In this document: in pieces, positions 1-11,200 of the stretch | Numbering within the stretch: the stretch's first letter is position 1 | Layout: each line of letters opens with the position of its first letter | NCBI GenBank assembly: GCA_020632665.1 | Contig: JACKFC010000006.1 | Coordinates: forward strand, 1-64,000 | DNA length: 64,000 nt | From: Deltaproteobacteria bacterium | Lineage (GTDB): Bacteria > Myxococcota_A > UBA9042 | Reading direction: 5' to 3' | Notes under the pieces: generated by a model | What the model was told of the DNA's origin: nothing | Seen by the model: the letters and a program-made list of their open reading frames with translations, nothing else | The model's database searches: none | Made by a program: the position numbers and the translations under genes

Positions 1-125
1 GCGGCATCGGCGACGTCGGAGGCTGTCGAACCGGTGTCGGTGCTGCACGAGGCGCCGAGGACGGCGAGCGACAGCCCGATGGCGACGAGTGGTGTGACAG
101 GCGCCGTGGGGCGATTGCGAAACAT
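1..125 (-). CDS. Lipoprotein, N-terminal part only
   Basis: Only the first 41 codons are in the window; the gene runs off the left edge. It starts at an ATG at 125 with a GGAGG ribosome binding site about 8 bases upstream. The start encodes MFRNRP, a hydrophobic stretch and a lipobox (LGASC), followed at once by a Ser/Thr/Asp-rich linker (STDTGSTASDVADA). This is the same plan as the other surface lipoproteins in the window. The mature function cannot be read from this piece. It is divergent from eutB with 146 bp between the two starts. Confidence 0.75.
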   Translation of the reverse strand, partial: MFRNRPTAPVTPLVAIGLSLAVLGASCSTDTGSTASDVADA

Positions 126-207
126 CTGGAACCTCCAAGCTTTGCGAGTCTGCCCGGGCGGGTGGTCTGGGGGCAAGTCGAGCGCCCGAACCGGGCGAGA
201 CGATGGG

Positions 208-236
208 CTGACGCCACCCCGACAACCTGCTACGTT
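208..236 (+). promoter_or_regulatory. Candidate promoter of eutB
   Basis: CTGACG (208-213), 17 bp, TACGTT (231-236) with an extended TG two bases before the -10. It ends 35 bp before the eutB start codon. The same form (TTGNNN, 17-18 bp, TANNNT) recurs before several other genes in the window, which is the main support; no transcript data exist here. Confidence 0.45.
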
Positions 237-271
237 CGCGCCGCGCGCAGCGACGCGCCCCGGAGCCCGCG

Positions 272-1645
272 ATGTCGCTCACGACCACCCTCTACGGCGA
301 AACCTTCCGCTTCGACTCGGTCAAAGACGTGCTCGCGCGTGCCAACGAGCCGCGCGCCGGCGATCGGCAGGCCGGGCTGGCGCCCCGCTCGATGCGTGAG
401 ATGGCGGCGGCGAAGTGGGTGCTCGCCAACCTGACGATGCAGGAGCTGCGCGAGAACCCCGCGGTGCCCTACGACAAGGACGAGGTCACGCGCGTCGCCG
501 AGGACGATCTCGACGAGGTCGCCTTCCGTCGGGTCGCGAGCTGGACCGTCGCCGAGCTGCGCGAATGGATCCTCGACCACGACACCAGCGGCGAGCAGAT
601 CGGCGCGATTTCGCCGGGCCTGACCGGCGAGATGGCCGCGGCGGTGGCCAAGCTGATGACGAATATGGACCTGGTCATGGCCGGCCAGAAGATCCGCGTC
701 ATCGTCCGCTGCAACAATACGCTCGGCTTGCCGGGGCGGATCTCCAGCCGACTGCAGCCGAACCACCCGCGCGACGACGTCGACGGCATCCTCGCCGCGG
801 TCCGCGACGGCATCAGCTTCGGCAACGGCGACGCCGTCATCGGCATCAACCCGGCCACCGGCTCGATCCAATCGACGGTCGACATCCTCAAGGCGGTCAA
901 GGACTTCATGCGGCGCTTCCGGGTGCCGACGCAGAATTGCGTGCTCTCGCACCTGACGATCCAGATGCGCGCCATCGAGCGCGGCGCGCCGTGCGATTTG
1001 CTCTTCCAATCGATCGCCGGCAGCGAAGGCGCGAACAAGAACTTCGGCATCAGCGTGAAGCTGCTCGACGAAGCCTGGGATCTCGGCCTGCGCGAAGGCA
1101 CCGCGCAGGGCCCGAACGTGATGTATTTCGAGACCGGACAAGGCACCGCGCTCTCGGCCAACGCCCACCACGGCGCCGACCAGGTGACGATGGAGGCCCG
1201 CTCCTACGCCCTCGCCCGCCGCTACAAGCCCTTCCTGCTCAACAGCGTGGTCGGCTTCATCGGCCCGGAATACCTCGCCGACGGCAAGGAGATCACCCGC
1301 GCCGGCCTGGAAGACCACTTCATGGGCAAGCTGATGGGCATCCCCATGGGCTGCGACGCCTGCTACACCAACCACGCCAACGCCGACCAGAACGACCAGG
1401 AGAACCTGGAGATGCTGCTCGCGATGGCGGGCGTGAACTACCTGATGGGCATCCCGATGGGCGACGACGTGATGCTCAACTACTCGACCACGAGCTTCCA
1501 CAACAACGCCGCGCTGCGGGAGCTGCTGCACCTACGCCCGGCGCCGGAATTCGAGCAGTGGATGGAAGAGCGCGGGCTGTGGCGCAACGGTCGCCTGACC
1601 AGCCGCGCCGGCGACGCGAGCGTGTTCACCACCGCGCCGCGCTGA
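272..1645 (+). CDS. eutB: Ethanolamine ammonia-lyase large subunit
   Basis: A 457-residue protein, the usual family length (453 in enterics). EutB is the catalytic alpha subunit of the adenosylcobalamin-dependent enzyme that converts ethanolamine to acetaldehyde and ammonia. The substrate-contact residues known from the Salmonella enzyme are all present at matching positions: Arg160 and Gln162 (SSRLQPNHP), Asn193 (GINPATGS), Glu287 (YFETGQG) and Asp362 (GCDACYTNHAN). The start ATG has GGAG six bases upstream. The partner gene eutC is not next door: it lies about 10.3 kb downstream, behind two minus-strand genes and the giant lipoprotein gene. No reactivase (eutA), acetaldehyde dehydrogenase or transporter is visible beside it. 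Identification is very secure; whether the lyase works in a microcompartment is open. Confidence 0.97.
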   Translation: MSLTTTLYGETFRFDSVKDVLARANEPRAGDRQAGLAPRSMREMAAAKWVLANLTMQELRENPAVPYDKDEVTRVAEDDLDEVAFRRVASWTVAELREWILDHDTSGEQIGAISPGLTGEMAAAVAKLMTNMDLVMAGQKIRVIVRCNNTLGLPGRISSRLQPNHPRDDVDGILAAVRDGISFGNGDAVIGINPATGSIQSTVDILKAVKDFMRRFRVPTQNCVLSHLTIQMRAIERGAPCDLLFQSIAGSEGANKNFGISVKLLDEAWDLGLREGTAQGPNVMYFETGQGTALSANAHHGADQVTMEARSYALARRYKPFLLNSVVGFIGPEYLADGKEITRAGLEDHFMGKLMGIPMGCDACYTNHANADQNDQENLEMLLAMAGVNYLMGIPMGDDVMLNYSTTSFHNNAALRELLHLRPAPEFEQWMEERGLWRNGRLTSRAGDASVFTTAPR

Positions 1646-1657
1646 GGCGCGCCAACA

Positions 1658-1671
1658 CCGCCGAACGGCGG
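1658..1671. terminator. Short GC hairpin between convergent genes
   Basis: CCGCCG-AA-CGGCGG lies between the convergent stops of eutB and the universal stress protein gene. It could slow transcription from both sides, but there is no T-tract, so intrinsic termination is doubtful. Confidence 0.25.
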
Positions 1672-1673
1672 GC

Positions 1674-2543
1674 TCACGCTCCGCGCAGGCTCTCGGGGCC
1701 GTACATCAACACCGGCAAGGGTGAGAGGCGCAGGGCGTCGTCGGTCGCGCTGCCGAGCAGCGCCGCAGCCAGGCGTCCACGGCCACGGGCGACGGTGCAG
1801 AGGACGTCGCTGCCGCGCTGGATGCCGAGCCCGATCAAGCCCTTGGCGGCGGAATCTGCGACCACGACGACGGTCTCGACCTCGGCGTGCGGCAGCGCGT
1901 TGGCGATGCGTTCGAGCCGGGCGCGGGCCTGACCGGTCTCGACGACGTGCGCGGGGCCCGGCTCCAGCTCGAGGTAGCCGGTCTCCGGATCGAGCGCGTG
2001 GCCGCGGTCGACCAGGACCTCGACCAGAACCAAGCGGGCGCCGATCCGGGCGCAGAAGCGGGCCAGGCGCGTGGCAGCTTCCTGCGCCAGACCATCGGGA
2101 CCGACGCCGAGGACCAACTCGCGCAGCTCGCGTGGGGCCACCCGCATCGCCTCCACGGCTTCGGCGACGTGGACCGCCAGCACGGGGACTTCGGCGCGAC
2201 GGACCAGCGCGAGGCTCATCGAGCGACCGAAGATGCCGTCGTGGGCCGACCGGTGGGCGGTGACGATGAGCTCGGCGTCTTCCGCGGCGGCTGCACGAGA
2301 GAGCGCCTCGGCCGGCTCACCGAGGACGGAACGGACCCGCGGTTGCAGGTCGAGGATCTCCATCGCGGCGCCGAATTCCGCCGTGGCATCGGCGCTGGCT
2401 CGCTCGTCGCGACGGGCGACGTGGACGACCGAGAGCCTCGCGCCGAGGCCCTTGGCGAAGGCAGACGCCCACGGCAGCGCCAGCAGCGAGGCCGGGCTGA
2501 AATCCGTGCCGACGACGATCGTGGCGTTGTGGCTCTGCTCCAT
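1674..2543 (-). CDS. Tandem universal stress protein (UspA family)
   Basis: A 289-residue protein with two UspA-like domains in tandem. Domain 1 (about residues 6-128) starts with TIVVGTDFSPAS and ends with AEVPVLAVH; domain 2 (about 140-283) opens with the alternative strand ELVLGVGPDGLAQEAA and ends with LSPLPVLMY. Usp proteins are small cytoplasmic nucleotide-binding proteins induced by starvation and stress. The ATP-binding G-x2-G-x9-G-S/T pattern can be recognised best in the second domain (TVARGRGRLAAALLGSATD); the first domain has SAHDGIFGRSMS. It lies 95 bp downstream of the PAS-GGDEF-EAL gene on the same strand and may be cotranscribed with it. It converges on eutB. Confidence 0.88.
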   Translation of the reverse strand: MEQSHNATIVVGTDFSPASLLALPWASAFAKGLGARLSVVHVARRDERASADATAEFGAAMEILDLQPRVRSVLGEPAEALSRAAAAEDAELIVTAHRSAHDGIFGRSMSLALVRRAEVPVLAVHVAEAVEAMRVAPRELRELVLGVGPDGLAQEAATRLARFCARIGARLVLVEVLVDRGHALDPETGYLELEPGPAHVVETGQARARLERIANALPHAEVETVVVVADSAAKGLIGLGIQRGSDVLCTVARGRGRLAAALLGSATDDALRLSPLPVLMYGPESLRGA

Positions 2544-2638
2544 CTCGATCCTCCCGCGCAGGCGCTGGGCTCGGCGACACTACGACCAACGTGGTCGACC
2601 GCCAAGTGGCCCCAGACATGGGGGCCCGATGTGCCAGC

Positions 2639-5083
2639 TCAGGTCGGCGCCTCGGCGACGTGCTCGTCCGCGAGGCAGCGCAACAACGCCTCCATGTCCA
2701 TCGGTCGCCCACCCCAATAACCCTGTGTTTCGTCGCAGCCCGCCGTGGCGAGCCAGGACGTTTGTTCGGCGGTCTCGACCCCTTCGGCGATGACGTCGAG
2801 GCCCATATGGTGGGCGAGGTCGATGATGCTGCGGCAGACGGAAGCGTCGGCGGAATCCCCGGGCAGGCCGATGACGAAGCCGCGGTCGATCTTGAGCCGA
2901 TCGAGCGGCAGGTGCTTGAGCCGACCGAGCGAGGAGAAGCCGACCCCGAAGTCGTCGATCGCGACCTGGACGCCGATCCGGCGCAAGGTCGTGAGCTGGC
3001 CGATGGCCTCCTGTTGGCTGGCCAAGACGCCCTCGGTGACCTCGAGCTCGAGTCGATGCGGATCCACGCCGTGGCTCGCCAACGCGACCCGGACGTTGTT
3101 GACGAGCCCTCCGGCGCGCAGCTCGGACGGCGAGACGTTGACCGCCACGCGCGGCAGGTGCAGGCCCGCGGCATCTGCCTGGCGGATCAAGTTCAACGCC
3201 TCGCGCAGCGCCAACGACCCGATGGCGATGATATCGCCGGTCGTCTCGGCTGCCGCGATGAAGTGGTCGGGGCGAATGGCGCCCCGCGATGGGTGGGTCC
3301 AACGCATCAGCGCCTCGGCGCCGACGATCCGCCCCGTCGTCAGCGAACGCTGCGGCTGGAAGACGACGTGCAGCTGTCCCGCTTGTACCGCGTCTGGGAG
3401 CGCATGGGCGAGCTCGAACGCCGTGCGCGAACGCTCACCGAGGCTCGGATCGAATCGGACGACGGCGCCGCGTCCTGTCGCCCGGGCTTCTGTCAGCGAG
3501 ATGGTCGCCTGCCGCGCGAGGTCGCCGAGGCCGCCGTCTGCAGCCGGCGGACCGATGGCGAGTCCGAACGCGGCGTCGAGGTGGAGCCGCTCGCTGTGCA
3601 CCTCGATCACGTCGCGGACCCTGCGGCGGAGATGCGAGACGACGTCCTCTGCCTCGTCCGCTTTGGTCAGAACCACGGCGAAATCGTCGCTGCCGAGGCG
3701 CGCACAATACGCCTGCACGCCAGCGCACTCGGCGACCCGGCGGGCCACGGTGTAGAGGACCTGGTCGGCGTCTTTCGCGCCGAAACGGTGGTTGATCGCG
3801 GAGAAGCCGTCGAGGTCGAAGGTGATCAAGGCGAGGCGTTCGTCGGCGACCCGTGGCCGCTGGCGCAGCGCCCGCTCCAACCCAGCGCGGTTGAGCAGGC
3901 GCGTCGTCGGGTCGTGCTCCTGCAGCCAGAGCCTACGCTCGCGTGCAGCCTCGCGGGCGGTGAGGTCGGAGAAGAGCCCGACGTAGCCGACGACGCGATC
4001 GATGTCGCGCAACGCCACGATGGTCAACGATTCGAGGTATTCGGTGCCGTCCCGACGTCGATTCCAGAGTTCTCCGGTCCAACGGCCGTCGTAGCGAATC
4101 GAGCGCCACATGGCGTCATAGAAGGCCCGTTCCTGCCGGCCGGAAGCCAGAATCGACGGCCGCTGGCCGATCACCTCCGAGGCCCGGTAGCCGGTGAGCT
4201 CGGTGAAGGCGGGGTTGACCATCACGATCCGCTGCTCGGCGTCGGTGATGCAAACGCCTTGCGCGGTCGCGGCGAACGCAGCCTCCAACCAGCCGCCGCG
4301 CCGACCCGCCTCGACGTGTGAGGTGACGTCGCTGACCGTACCGTCGATGCGCAAGACCGCGCCATCGCTCTCGCGAATCGGATCGGCCGTGAAGCGAAGG
4401 TAGTGCTGCTGGCGCCCACCGAAGGCGGCGCGGCCAACGAATTCCGCCTTCCGACACTGGCGCACCGCAGCGACGAAGCGGAGCGCATCGGGATCGGATT
4501 TCAACTCCGGCGGCACCAGCGTCGCGATCTCGTCGAAGCGGAGCGGCCCTTGGACGCCGACGATCGTTGCCGCCTGCTCCGAGACCTCGACCCGGCGCCG
4601 CAACACGTCGAGCTCCCAAGCGCCGATCTTGGCGACACGGGCGAGGTTCGACATCACCCGCGCCGTGACCGCGAGCCGCTCGAACAGGCTGTGGGCCTCG
4701 GTGCGATCGCGGATCGCGCCGATGACGAATTCGCGGCCGCCGCGCGGTACGACGAGTGTGCTCACCTCGACGATGCGCCGGCCGATGGGGCTGTCCACCG
4801 CCAGCTCGACCGGGCCGATCGGGCGGAGCGCGCGCATCGCGGCAACGATTCGTTCGGCGTCGACCATCGCATCTGCGGCGACCACGGTCAGCGCCTGATC
4901 GAGGCTCCAGCCAGTGGGTGAAATCTCGGTCAGCCCAAGCCCCTCGGCGGCCTCGCTGAAGCAGAGACGGTCATGTTCCAGATCCCAACAGAAGAGCGCG
5001 GCGCCAGAGAGACCCTCGGTCTCTTCCGGCGTCAGGTGCTGCAACGCGTGGCGCAATTCGATCGGGGCATCCAACGGAGGCAT
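2639..5083 (-). CDS. PAS-GGDEF-EAL cyclic-di-GMP signalling protein
   Basis: An 814-residue cytoplasmic protein. The frame is open further upstream, but that part lies antisense to the giant lipoprotein gene; the ATG at 5083 is chosen because GGGAGA precedes it and a promoter-like sequence lies just upstream. Order: a divergent PAS-like sensor region (about 110-260), a clear PAS domain (about 265-380, VMVNPAFTELTGYRASEVIG), GGDEF (about 385-545) and EAL (about 555-805). The GGDEF signature reads GSDDF (464-468), so diguanylate cyclase activity is uncertain. The EAL phosphodiesterase motifs are intact: EAL at 590-592, NVSPSELR, EVTEG, DDFG at 710-713, Lys731 and EGVE. It therefore most likely degrades cyclic-di-GMP, with the GGDEF domain perhaps a GTP-binding regulator. 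Confidence 0.9.
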   Translation of the reverse strand: MPPLDAPIELRHALQHLTPEETEGLSGAALFCWDLEHDRLCFSEAAEGLGLTEISPTGWSLDQALTVVAADAMVDAERIVAAMRALRPIGPVELAVDSPIGRRIVEVSTLVVPRGGREFVIGAIRDRTEAHSLFERLAVTARVMSNLARVAKIGAWELDVLRRRVEVSEQAATIVGVQGPLRFDEIATLVPPELKSDPDALRFVAAVRQCRKAEFVGRAAFGGRQQHYLRFTADPIRESDGAVLRIDGTVSDVTSHVEAGRRGGWLEAAFAATAQGVCITDAEQRIVMVNPAFTELTGYRASEVIGQRPSILASGRQERAFYDAMWRSIRYDGRWTGELWNRRRDGTEYLESLTIVALRDIDRVVGYVGLFSDLTAREAARERRLWLQEHDPTTRLLNRAGLERALRQRPRVADERLALITFDLDGFSAINHRFGAKDADQVLYTVARRVAECAGVQAYCARLGSDDFAVVLTKADEAEDVVSHLRRRVRDVIEVHSERLHLDAAFGLAIGPPAADGGLGDLARQATISLTEARATGRGAVVRFDPSLGERSRTAFELAHALPDAVQAGQLHVVFQPQRSLTTGRIVGAEALMRWTHPSRGAIRPDHFIAAAETTGDIIAIGSLALREALNLIRQADAAGLHLPRVAVNVSPSELRAGGLVNNVRVALASHGVDPHRLELEVTEGVLASQQEAIGQLTTLRRIGVQVAIDDFGVGFSSLGRLKHLPLDRLKIDRGFVIGLPGDSADASVCRSIIDLAHHMGLDVIAEGVETAEQTSWLATAGCDETQGYWGGRPMDMEALLRCLADEHVAEAPT

Positions 5084-5136
5084 GGTCTCCCTACTCGCAG
5101 TCGTGAGGGGTTCGAATGACAGAGGCTTCGCCGTCG

Positions 5137-5165
5137 AGGCTAGCGTTGGGTCGACAAGCCCGCAA
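5137..5165 (-). promoter_or_regulatory. Candidate promoter of the PAS-GGDEF-EAL gene
   Basis: On the minus strand: TTGCGG (5165-5160), 17 bp, TAGCCT (5142-5137), ending 53 bp before the chosen ATG at 5083. The good match to the window's recurring promoter form supports the downstream start. Confidence 0.45.
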
Positions 5166-5203
5166 GGCCGATTTTGATCCGCTAGCGCGAGGCGCAACGC
5201 GGC

Positions 5204-5233
5204 ATGACACCCGGCCTCGCCAAATGCTAGCGT
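5204..5233 (+). promoter_or_regulatory. Candidate promoter of the giant lipoprotein gene
   Basis: ATGACA (5204-5209), 18 bp, TAGCGT (5228-5233) within TGCTAGCGT, 33 bp before the start codon at 5267. The related sequence GCTAGCG also occurs at 5140 and 5181 in the same divergent region. Confidence 0.45.
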
Positions 5234-5266
5234 CAGCCGAGCGCCACAGCCGCCCCGAGGAGCGCG

Positions 5267-8200
5267 ATGCCGCAGACCGCACCAACGTACGACGCCGCGC
5301 CGCCGATCAGCGCCGGGAACCGACTCGTCCGCGCCGTGCTGGCGGCAACGTTGCTCGCGACGGCTTGCGGAGAGGAGCCGAGCGACGGCAAGGCCGACGC
5401 GGCGGCGACGATCGACGCGATGCACGACGCGAGCGGCGACGTCAGTGCTTCCGACGCCGACGCGACGAGCGTCGATACCCTCGCCGAGGATTCCGAGATC
5501 GCTGGTGATACGGGCCCGAGCGAAGGCGGCATCGATTGGCCCTGCACCGCTGCGACCGATTGCGAGAGCGGCATCTGCCTCGCGACCCCGAACGGCAAGC
5601 GCTGCTCGATCCTCTGCGGCGACGGTGATTGTCCCGATGGTTGGGCCTGCCAAGGTCAGACCGGAGGCGGCGATGCGACCTATTTCTGCGTCGCCAGCGC
5701 AGGCCTGCTCTGTCGCCCCTGCGACGACGACGCCTCCTGCCAAGCCGGCGGCCACGGCAGCGCGCGCTGCGTGCGTTACGGCGACGCGGGCGGCTTCTGC
5801 GGCGTCGCCTGCAGCAGTGATGCCGGCTGCCCCAGCGGCCACGCCTGCCGCAACGTCACCACTGCCGCGGGCGCGAAGACCAAACAATGCGTGGTGCCTG
5901 GCGCGACGGCAGAGAGCTTCGGCGCGTGCGGCTGCAGCCCCGCGGCGAAGGCGCAAGGCCTCTCGACCGGCTGCATCGTCGCCACCGGCGAAGGACCATC
6001 GAGCAAGCGCTGCAAAGGCAGCCGGGCGTGCGGCGACGACGGGCTCTCGGCCTGCGAGGTGGCGACAGGTGAAGCCGCGTCCTGCGTCGAGACGCAATGC
6101 CTCGATGCGTTGACCTTGCTTCCGCTCGCCGACGGCGCCGCCTGCGACGACGGCCGCGTCTGCACCCAGGGCGACGTCTGCAAGGCCGGGCTCTGCGCTT
6201 CGGGCACCTCGATCTGCCCCTGCGAACCGGGCTTCACCGACTGCCCCGCGCCGCCTGGCGCCGCCAACCTCTGCCAGGGCACGCCCTATTGCGCCGCGAC
6301 GCCAGAGGCGACGACGCCGTTTTCCTGCCTGCCGAACCCGGGCCAGACGGTGGTCTGCGACACCAGCCTCGACACCACCTGCAGCAAGAACGCCTGCGTG
6401 CCGCTCTCGGGCGACTGCACCCCGACCGCGACCGAGCGCACGGTGACGCTCTGCGACCTCCCCCCGGCGGGCGGCAGCAACGAGCCGGGTTGCCGGGTCG
6501 AGGTCCTACCGCCGAGCGCCCCCTCTGCGCCGGCCACTGCCTGCGACGACGGGCTGCCGTGCAGCAAGGGCGACTCCTGCGCGGCGGGGCAATGCGTCAC
6601 CGTCGACGCCTCCGGCTGCGGCTGCCAGAGCGACGCCGACTGCCAGGACGACGGCGACCTCTGCAACGGGGTGCCCTTCTGCGACAAGGCGGGAGCGGTC
6701 TGGGCGTGCAAGACCAACCCGGCGAGCGTCGTCAGCTGCGACACCAAGCTCGACGGCGCGTGCGAGCAGACGAGCTGCGAGCCACAGACCGGCAGCTGCA
6801 AAAAGGCCGGAAAGCCGGTGGGAACGGCCTGCGACGACGGCGTCGCCTGCACCGCCGGCGATATCTGCGACGGCACGGGCGGATGCACCCCGGGGACCTG
6901 GACTTGCTGCAAGAGCGACGTCGACTGCGCCGGGCAAGAGGACGGCGACTTCTGCAACGGAACGCTCTTCTGCAACTTGCAGAGCGGCGCCTGCGAGCTG
7001 AACCCGAAGACGGTGGTGACCTGCCCGACGGTGGACGACACCGCCTGCATGCAGCGGCTCTGCCAGCCGAAGACGGGGCAATGTCCGCTGCTGCCGGTGC
7101 AGGCGGGCAAGGCCTGTGACGACGGCAACGCCTGCAGCGACGGCGACGTCTGCGACGCCAAGGGCGGCTGCAAGCCGGGGACCGACATCTGCCCGTGCAA
7201 GGTCGACGCCGACTGTGCCAGCAAGGACGACGGCGACCTCTGCAACGGCACGCTCTACTGCAACCCCGTGGCGGGCCCGGGCGGCACCGGCGTCTGCAAG
7301 CCGAATCCGAAGACGGTGGTGACCTGCCCGAGCGTCGACGATACGAGCTGTCGGAAGAACGTCTGCGCGAAAAAGACCGGCGTCTGCGGCTGGGTCGAGC
7401 TGCCCGCCGGGGTGACCTGCGACGCCGACGGCACCGCTTGCACCGCCGGTGACGCCTGCGACGGCAAGGGGAGCTGCGCCGTCGGCGAGGCGGTCTGCGG
7501 CTGCCAGAGCGACGCCGACTGCGCCTCCAAAGAAGACGGCGACCTCTGCAACGGCACGGTCTATTGCGACAAATCCGGCGCGGTCGCGGTCTGCAAGGTG
7601 AACCCGGCGACGGTCGTCAGCTGCAGCCAGGACGGCATGGTCGCCTGCAAGGCCAACGTCTGCCTGCCCTCGACCGGCGCGTGCACGGTGCAGCCGATGC
7701 CGGCGGGCGCTGGCTGTGACGATACCGACGCTTGTTCGGGGCCGGACCTCTGCGACGGCAAGGGGCAATGCGTCGGCGGGCCGACCCAATGTGGCTGCAA
7801 GGTCGACGCGGATTGCGCGATCTTCGACGACGGCGACGTCTGCAACGGCGGCCAGGCCTGCGTCGCAGGGGCGTGCAAGCCGACGCCGGCGCCGGAGTGC
7901 CACGACGGCAACGCCTGCACGGCCGACAGCTGTGAGCCGAAGCTCGGCTGCACCAACGCTGGGGTTCCGGATGGCGCCGCGTGCGGCACCGGCAACGGCT
8001 GTCAGAATAGCGCGGCCTGTGCATCGGGGGTGTGCAAGGACGGTCCTCCCCTGCTGTGGACCGCGACAGACGCGAGCAAGTCGATGCACCGGGTCGAGCG
8101 GGCGCTGGCGCTGCCGGAGGGCGGGGTCCTGCTGGTCGGCAGCCGCTACGAGGGCTCCATCGAGCGGCGCGGCGTCGTCCTGCGACTCGACGCGGACGGC

Positions 8201-11200
8201 AACGCCAAGGCCCCGGTCGCGCTTTCCGCTGGTACGGATAGCGGCGCCTTCTACGACGCCGCGCTGCTGCCGGGTGGCGGGCAGGTCATCCTCTGCGGCC
8301 GCGGCAAGCCACAGGGGCAAGACCAGCCTTGGTGGACCTGGGTGGCGCGGCTGGATCTCGCTTCTTCCACGATCGTGGCGCAGCGTATCGAGCCCACGGC
8401 GGGCGGCGACCCGGGGCGGGCCTGCGCCGTGGTGCGTGGCGGCGCGGGGCTGATCACGGTCGTCTCCGACGCGAGCGAGGATCGCCTGCAGCTGCGCGAC
8501 AGCACCGGCTTGGCCCCCAACGGCAACGCGATCGGGATCGGCGGCGCGTCCGGGCCGCGTGTCCGTCACCTGCTCCCCGGCGCCGGCGGCGTCGTCCACC
8601 TGATCGGCGAGGCGCAGGTCGGTGGCAACTACGCGGTCGCGCTCGGCAAGGTCCGGATCGGCCCGGACGGGCTCACGGTCGCGGGCAAGCCGCCGACGCT
8701 GGCGATGAGCAGCGGCGTGAGCGCCGAACGCCCGCTCGCTGCCACGCGCGCTGCGGACAACGGCGACCTGCTCATCGCCTCGCGCGCTGCGCTCTCCGCC
8801 GGCGCGCAGCTGCTGCAGGTTCGCAGGGTGCGACAAGACGGCGCGCTGTGGTGGCACAAGACCATCGCCACCGACACCGCGCAGATCGCGGTCGATCGGC
8901 GTGCGGCGATCCTGCCGCGGCCGGAAGGCGGCGCCCTCATCGCCGCGAGCCTCGGCGCGACCGCGGCCTTCGACAGCGGCGCGTGGGTCATCGACCGCGT
9001 CGGCGTGGTCCGCGGCAGCGTCACGCCGAAGCAGGGTGAGCTCCGCGCCTTCGCCGCGGCCGCGGCGCTCCCGGACGGCAAGGTCTTGTTGGCCGGCTGG
9101 CAAGATGATGGCAGCGGCAACCACGTCGCGCTGTGGCAACGAACAGACGCCTTCGGCCGCGCAACCTGCGCCGCGTCGGGCCTCTGCGCGACCGCCAAAG
9201 CAGGCTGCGCCGACGGCAACCCGTGCACGTTCGACGTGTGCGCCGACAAGGGCTGCAGCCACGTCGCGGGCCTGGACGGCGCCGCCTGCGATGACGGCGA
9301 CGCCTGCACCGAAGCCGGGACCTGCAAGTCCGGGGGCTGCACGGCCGGCCCGCAACGGCTCGGCGAATCCACTGTGACCGCCAACGCTTCTGGCACGGTC
9401 GCCACCGCCATCGCGGACGCTGGTGGGGCGTTCTGGCTGATCGGCGCGAACAGCAGCGGCAAGGGCGCGTTCGTCGCGCGGATCGGCGCCGACGGTCTGG
9501 CGGACGACACCGGGATCTTCGAGGGGTTGCCGGACGGCTCGACGCTCTCGACCCTGGTCGGGGCGGTGCCCTTGGCCGCCGAGGCGACCTCGGCGACCGA
9601 CGAGCTGGTGGTGATCGGCACCCGAACGGCAGGAGCAACGACCTACGGCTTCGTCGGCCGCGTCGCGCACGAGCCCGGCGGCGCATTCGCGATCTCGCAT
9701 CCGCTCGCGCAGCTCGAGGCAGCAGAGGAGCCACGCGTGATTGCGCGCGGCTACGCGCCGGGGCAGATCGGCGTCCTGAGCGAGAAGGTGGTCGACGGCA
9801 AGCCGACCAACGCGCAGCTCCGCGCCTACTGCGGCTGGGGCACGACGCTCCAGCACAAGGTCGCCCTGCCGGCGGCAAGCGGCCAGCTCTTCTGCCGTGG
9901 GATGCAGGTCACGGACGCGCCCCGCGGCGGCTATTTCGCCCTCTACCGCTGCACAGCAGACGCCGCGGCGAGCAAGGATTGGCAGACGCGGCTGGCGTGG
10001 ATCGACGCTGCCGGGGTTGCTCGAACCCAAGCCGACGTCGCCGGCCTCGGCAGCCGCTTCATCGCCCGCGACGGCGGGCGCAGCTTCCTGGTCGACGTCC
10101 GCGAGACCGGCGGAAGCCGCAAGGTCTTCGTCAGCCTCCTCGACGCCTCGGGTCACCTCTTCGGCAGCCAAGAGATCTACGGCCTGGGCGGCAGCGAGGG
10201 CATCGCCGGCGCCCGCTGGCTGGAAGGTGCCGGCCTGCTGCTGGCGGCTGGCGACGGTGCGGCCATCGCCGATACGAGCGACGCCACCAACGCGACGATC
10301 TCGCTGCGGCTGGTCGACCCCTTCGCCGGCGCTGTGGTCGCCAGCGCGACCGTGCCCGGCAGCTACGATACGCGGACGGTACACCTGCTGCCGGACGCTG
10401 CCGGCGGGGTGCAGCTCGTGCGGCCCGGAAGCGGCAACAAGCTCGCGTCGCGGACCCGACTCACGGCGCGGCTGCAGGACGCCTGCAAAGGCAGTGGCGC
10501 CTGCGCCGGGTCGGCCGTCGGTGGCAAGACCTGCGACGACGGCAACGCCTGCACGCTCGACCGCTGCGATCCGCAGAAGGGCTGCGTCGCGTCGCTGATC
10601 AACCACGTGCTCTGCGACGACGGCGACGACTGCACCGCCGACAGCTGCGACGGCAAGGCAGGCTGCAACCACGTCGCAGTGGCCGACGCTACGAGCTGCG
10701 GCGGCGGCGAGGGTCGCTGCGCGGCCGGACACTGCGCCTGGGCCGCGCCGCTGCTCACCGTCGGCAACAAGCACGTCTGCGTGCGGACCCGCGCCAGCAA
10801 CGGCAGCGGCGATCGGGTCGCCTGCTGGGGCGGCAACGACAAGGGCGAGGTCGCGGCGACACCGACCCCGGGCAACGGCGTCATCGCGCCCTTGCCGATC
10901 TACCGTCAGCTCGAGCACCCCGTGACGGTGATGGCCGCGGCGCATTGGCTGACGATGCTCGGTGGCGCGAAGACCTCCTTCCACGGTCAAGATCACTACG
11001 ATATGGGCCTGGGGAGCGGCGGGAAATCGTCCACCGGCGAGCTCTGGACCACGACCGGTTGGGGCAGCTACGAGATGGCGGCGATGGGCGAGACGCACCT
11101 CTGCGTCGCGACGGCGATCGGCGTCTCTTGCGAGGGCTACGATGACCTCGGCGCGGTGACGGCGGGCCTCGGCAAGGGCGGCAACGCACCCTACCCCGTG

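Noticed and set aside
5084..6097. N-terminal extension of the PAS-GGDEF-EAL protein
   Set aside because: The frame stays open but overlaps the well-supported lipoprotein gene on the other strand; a good ribosome site and promoter place the start at 5083.
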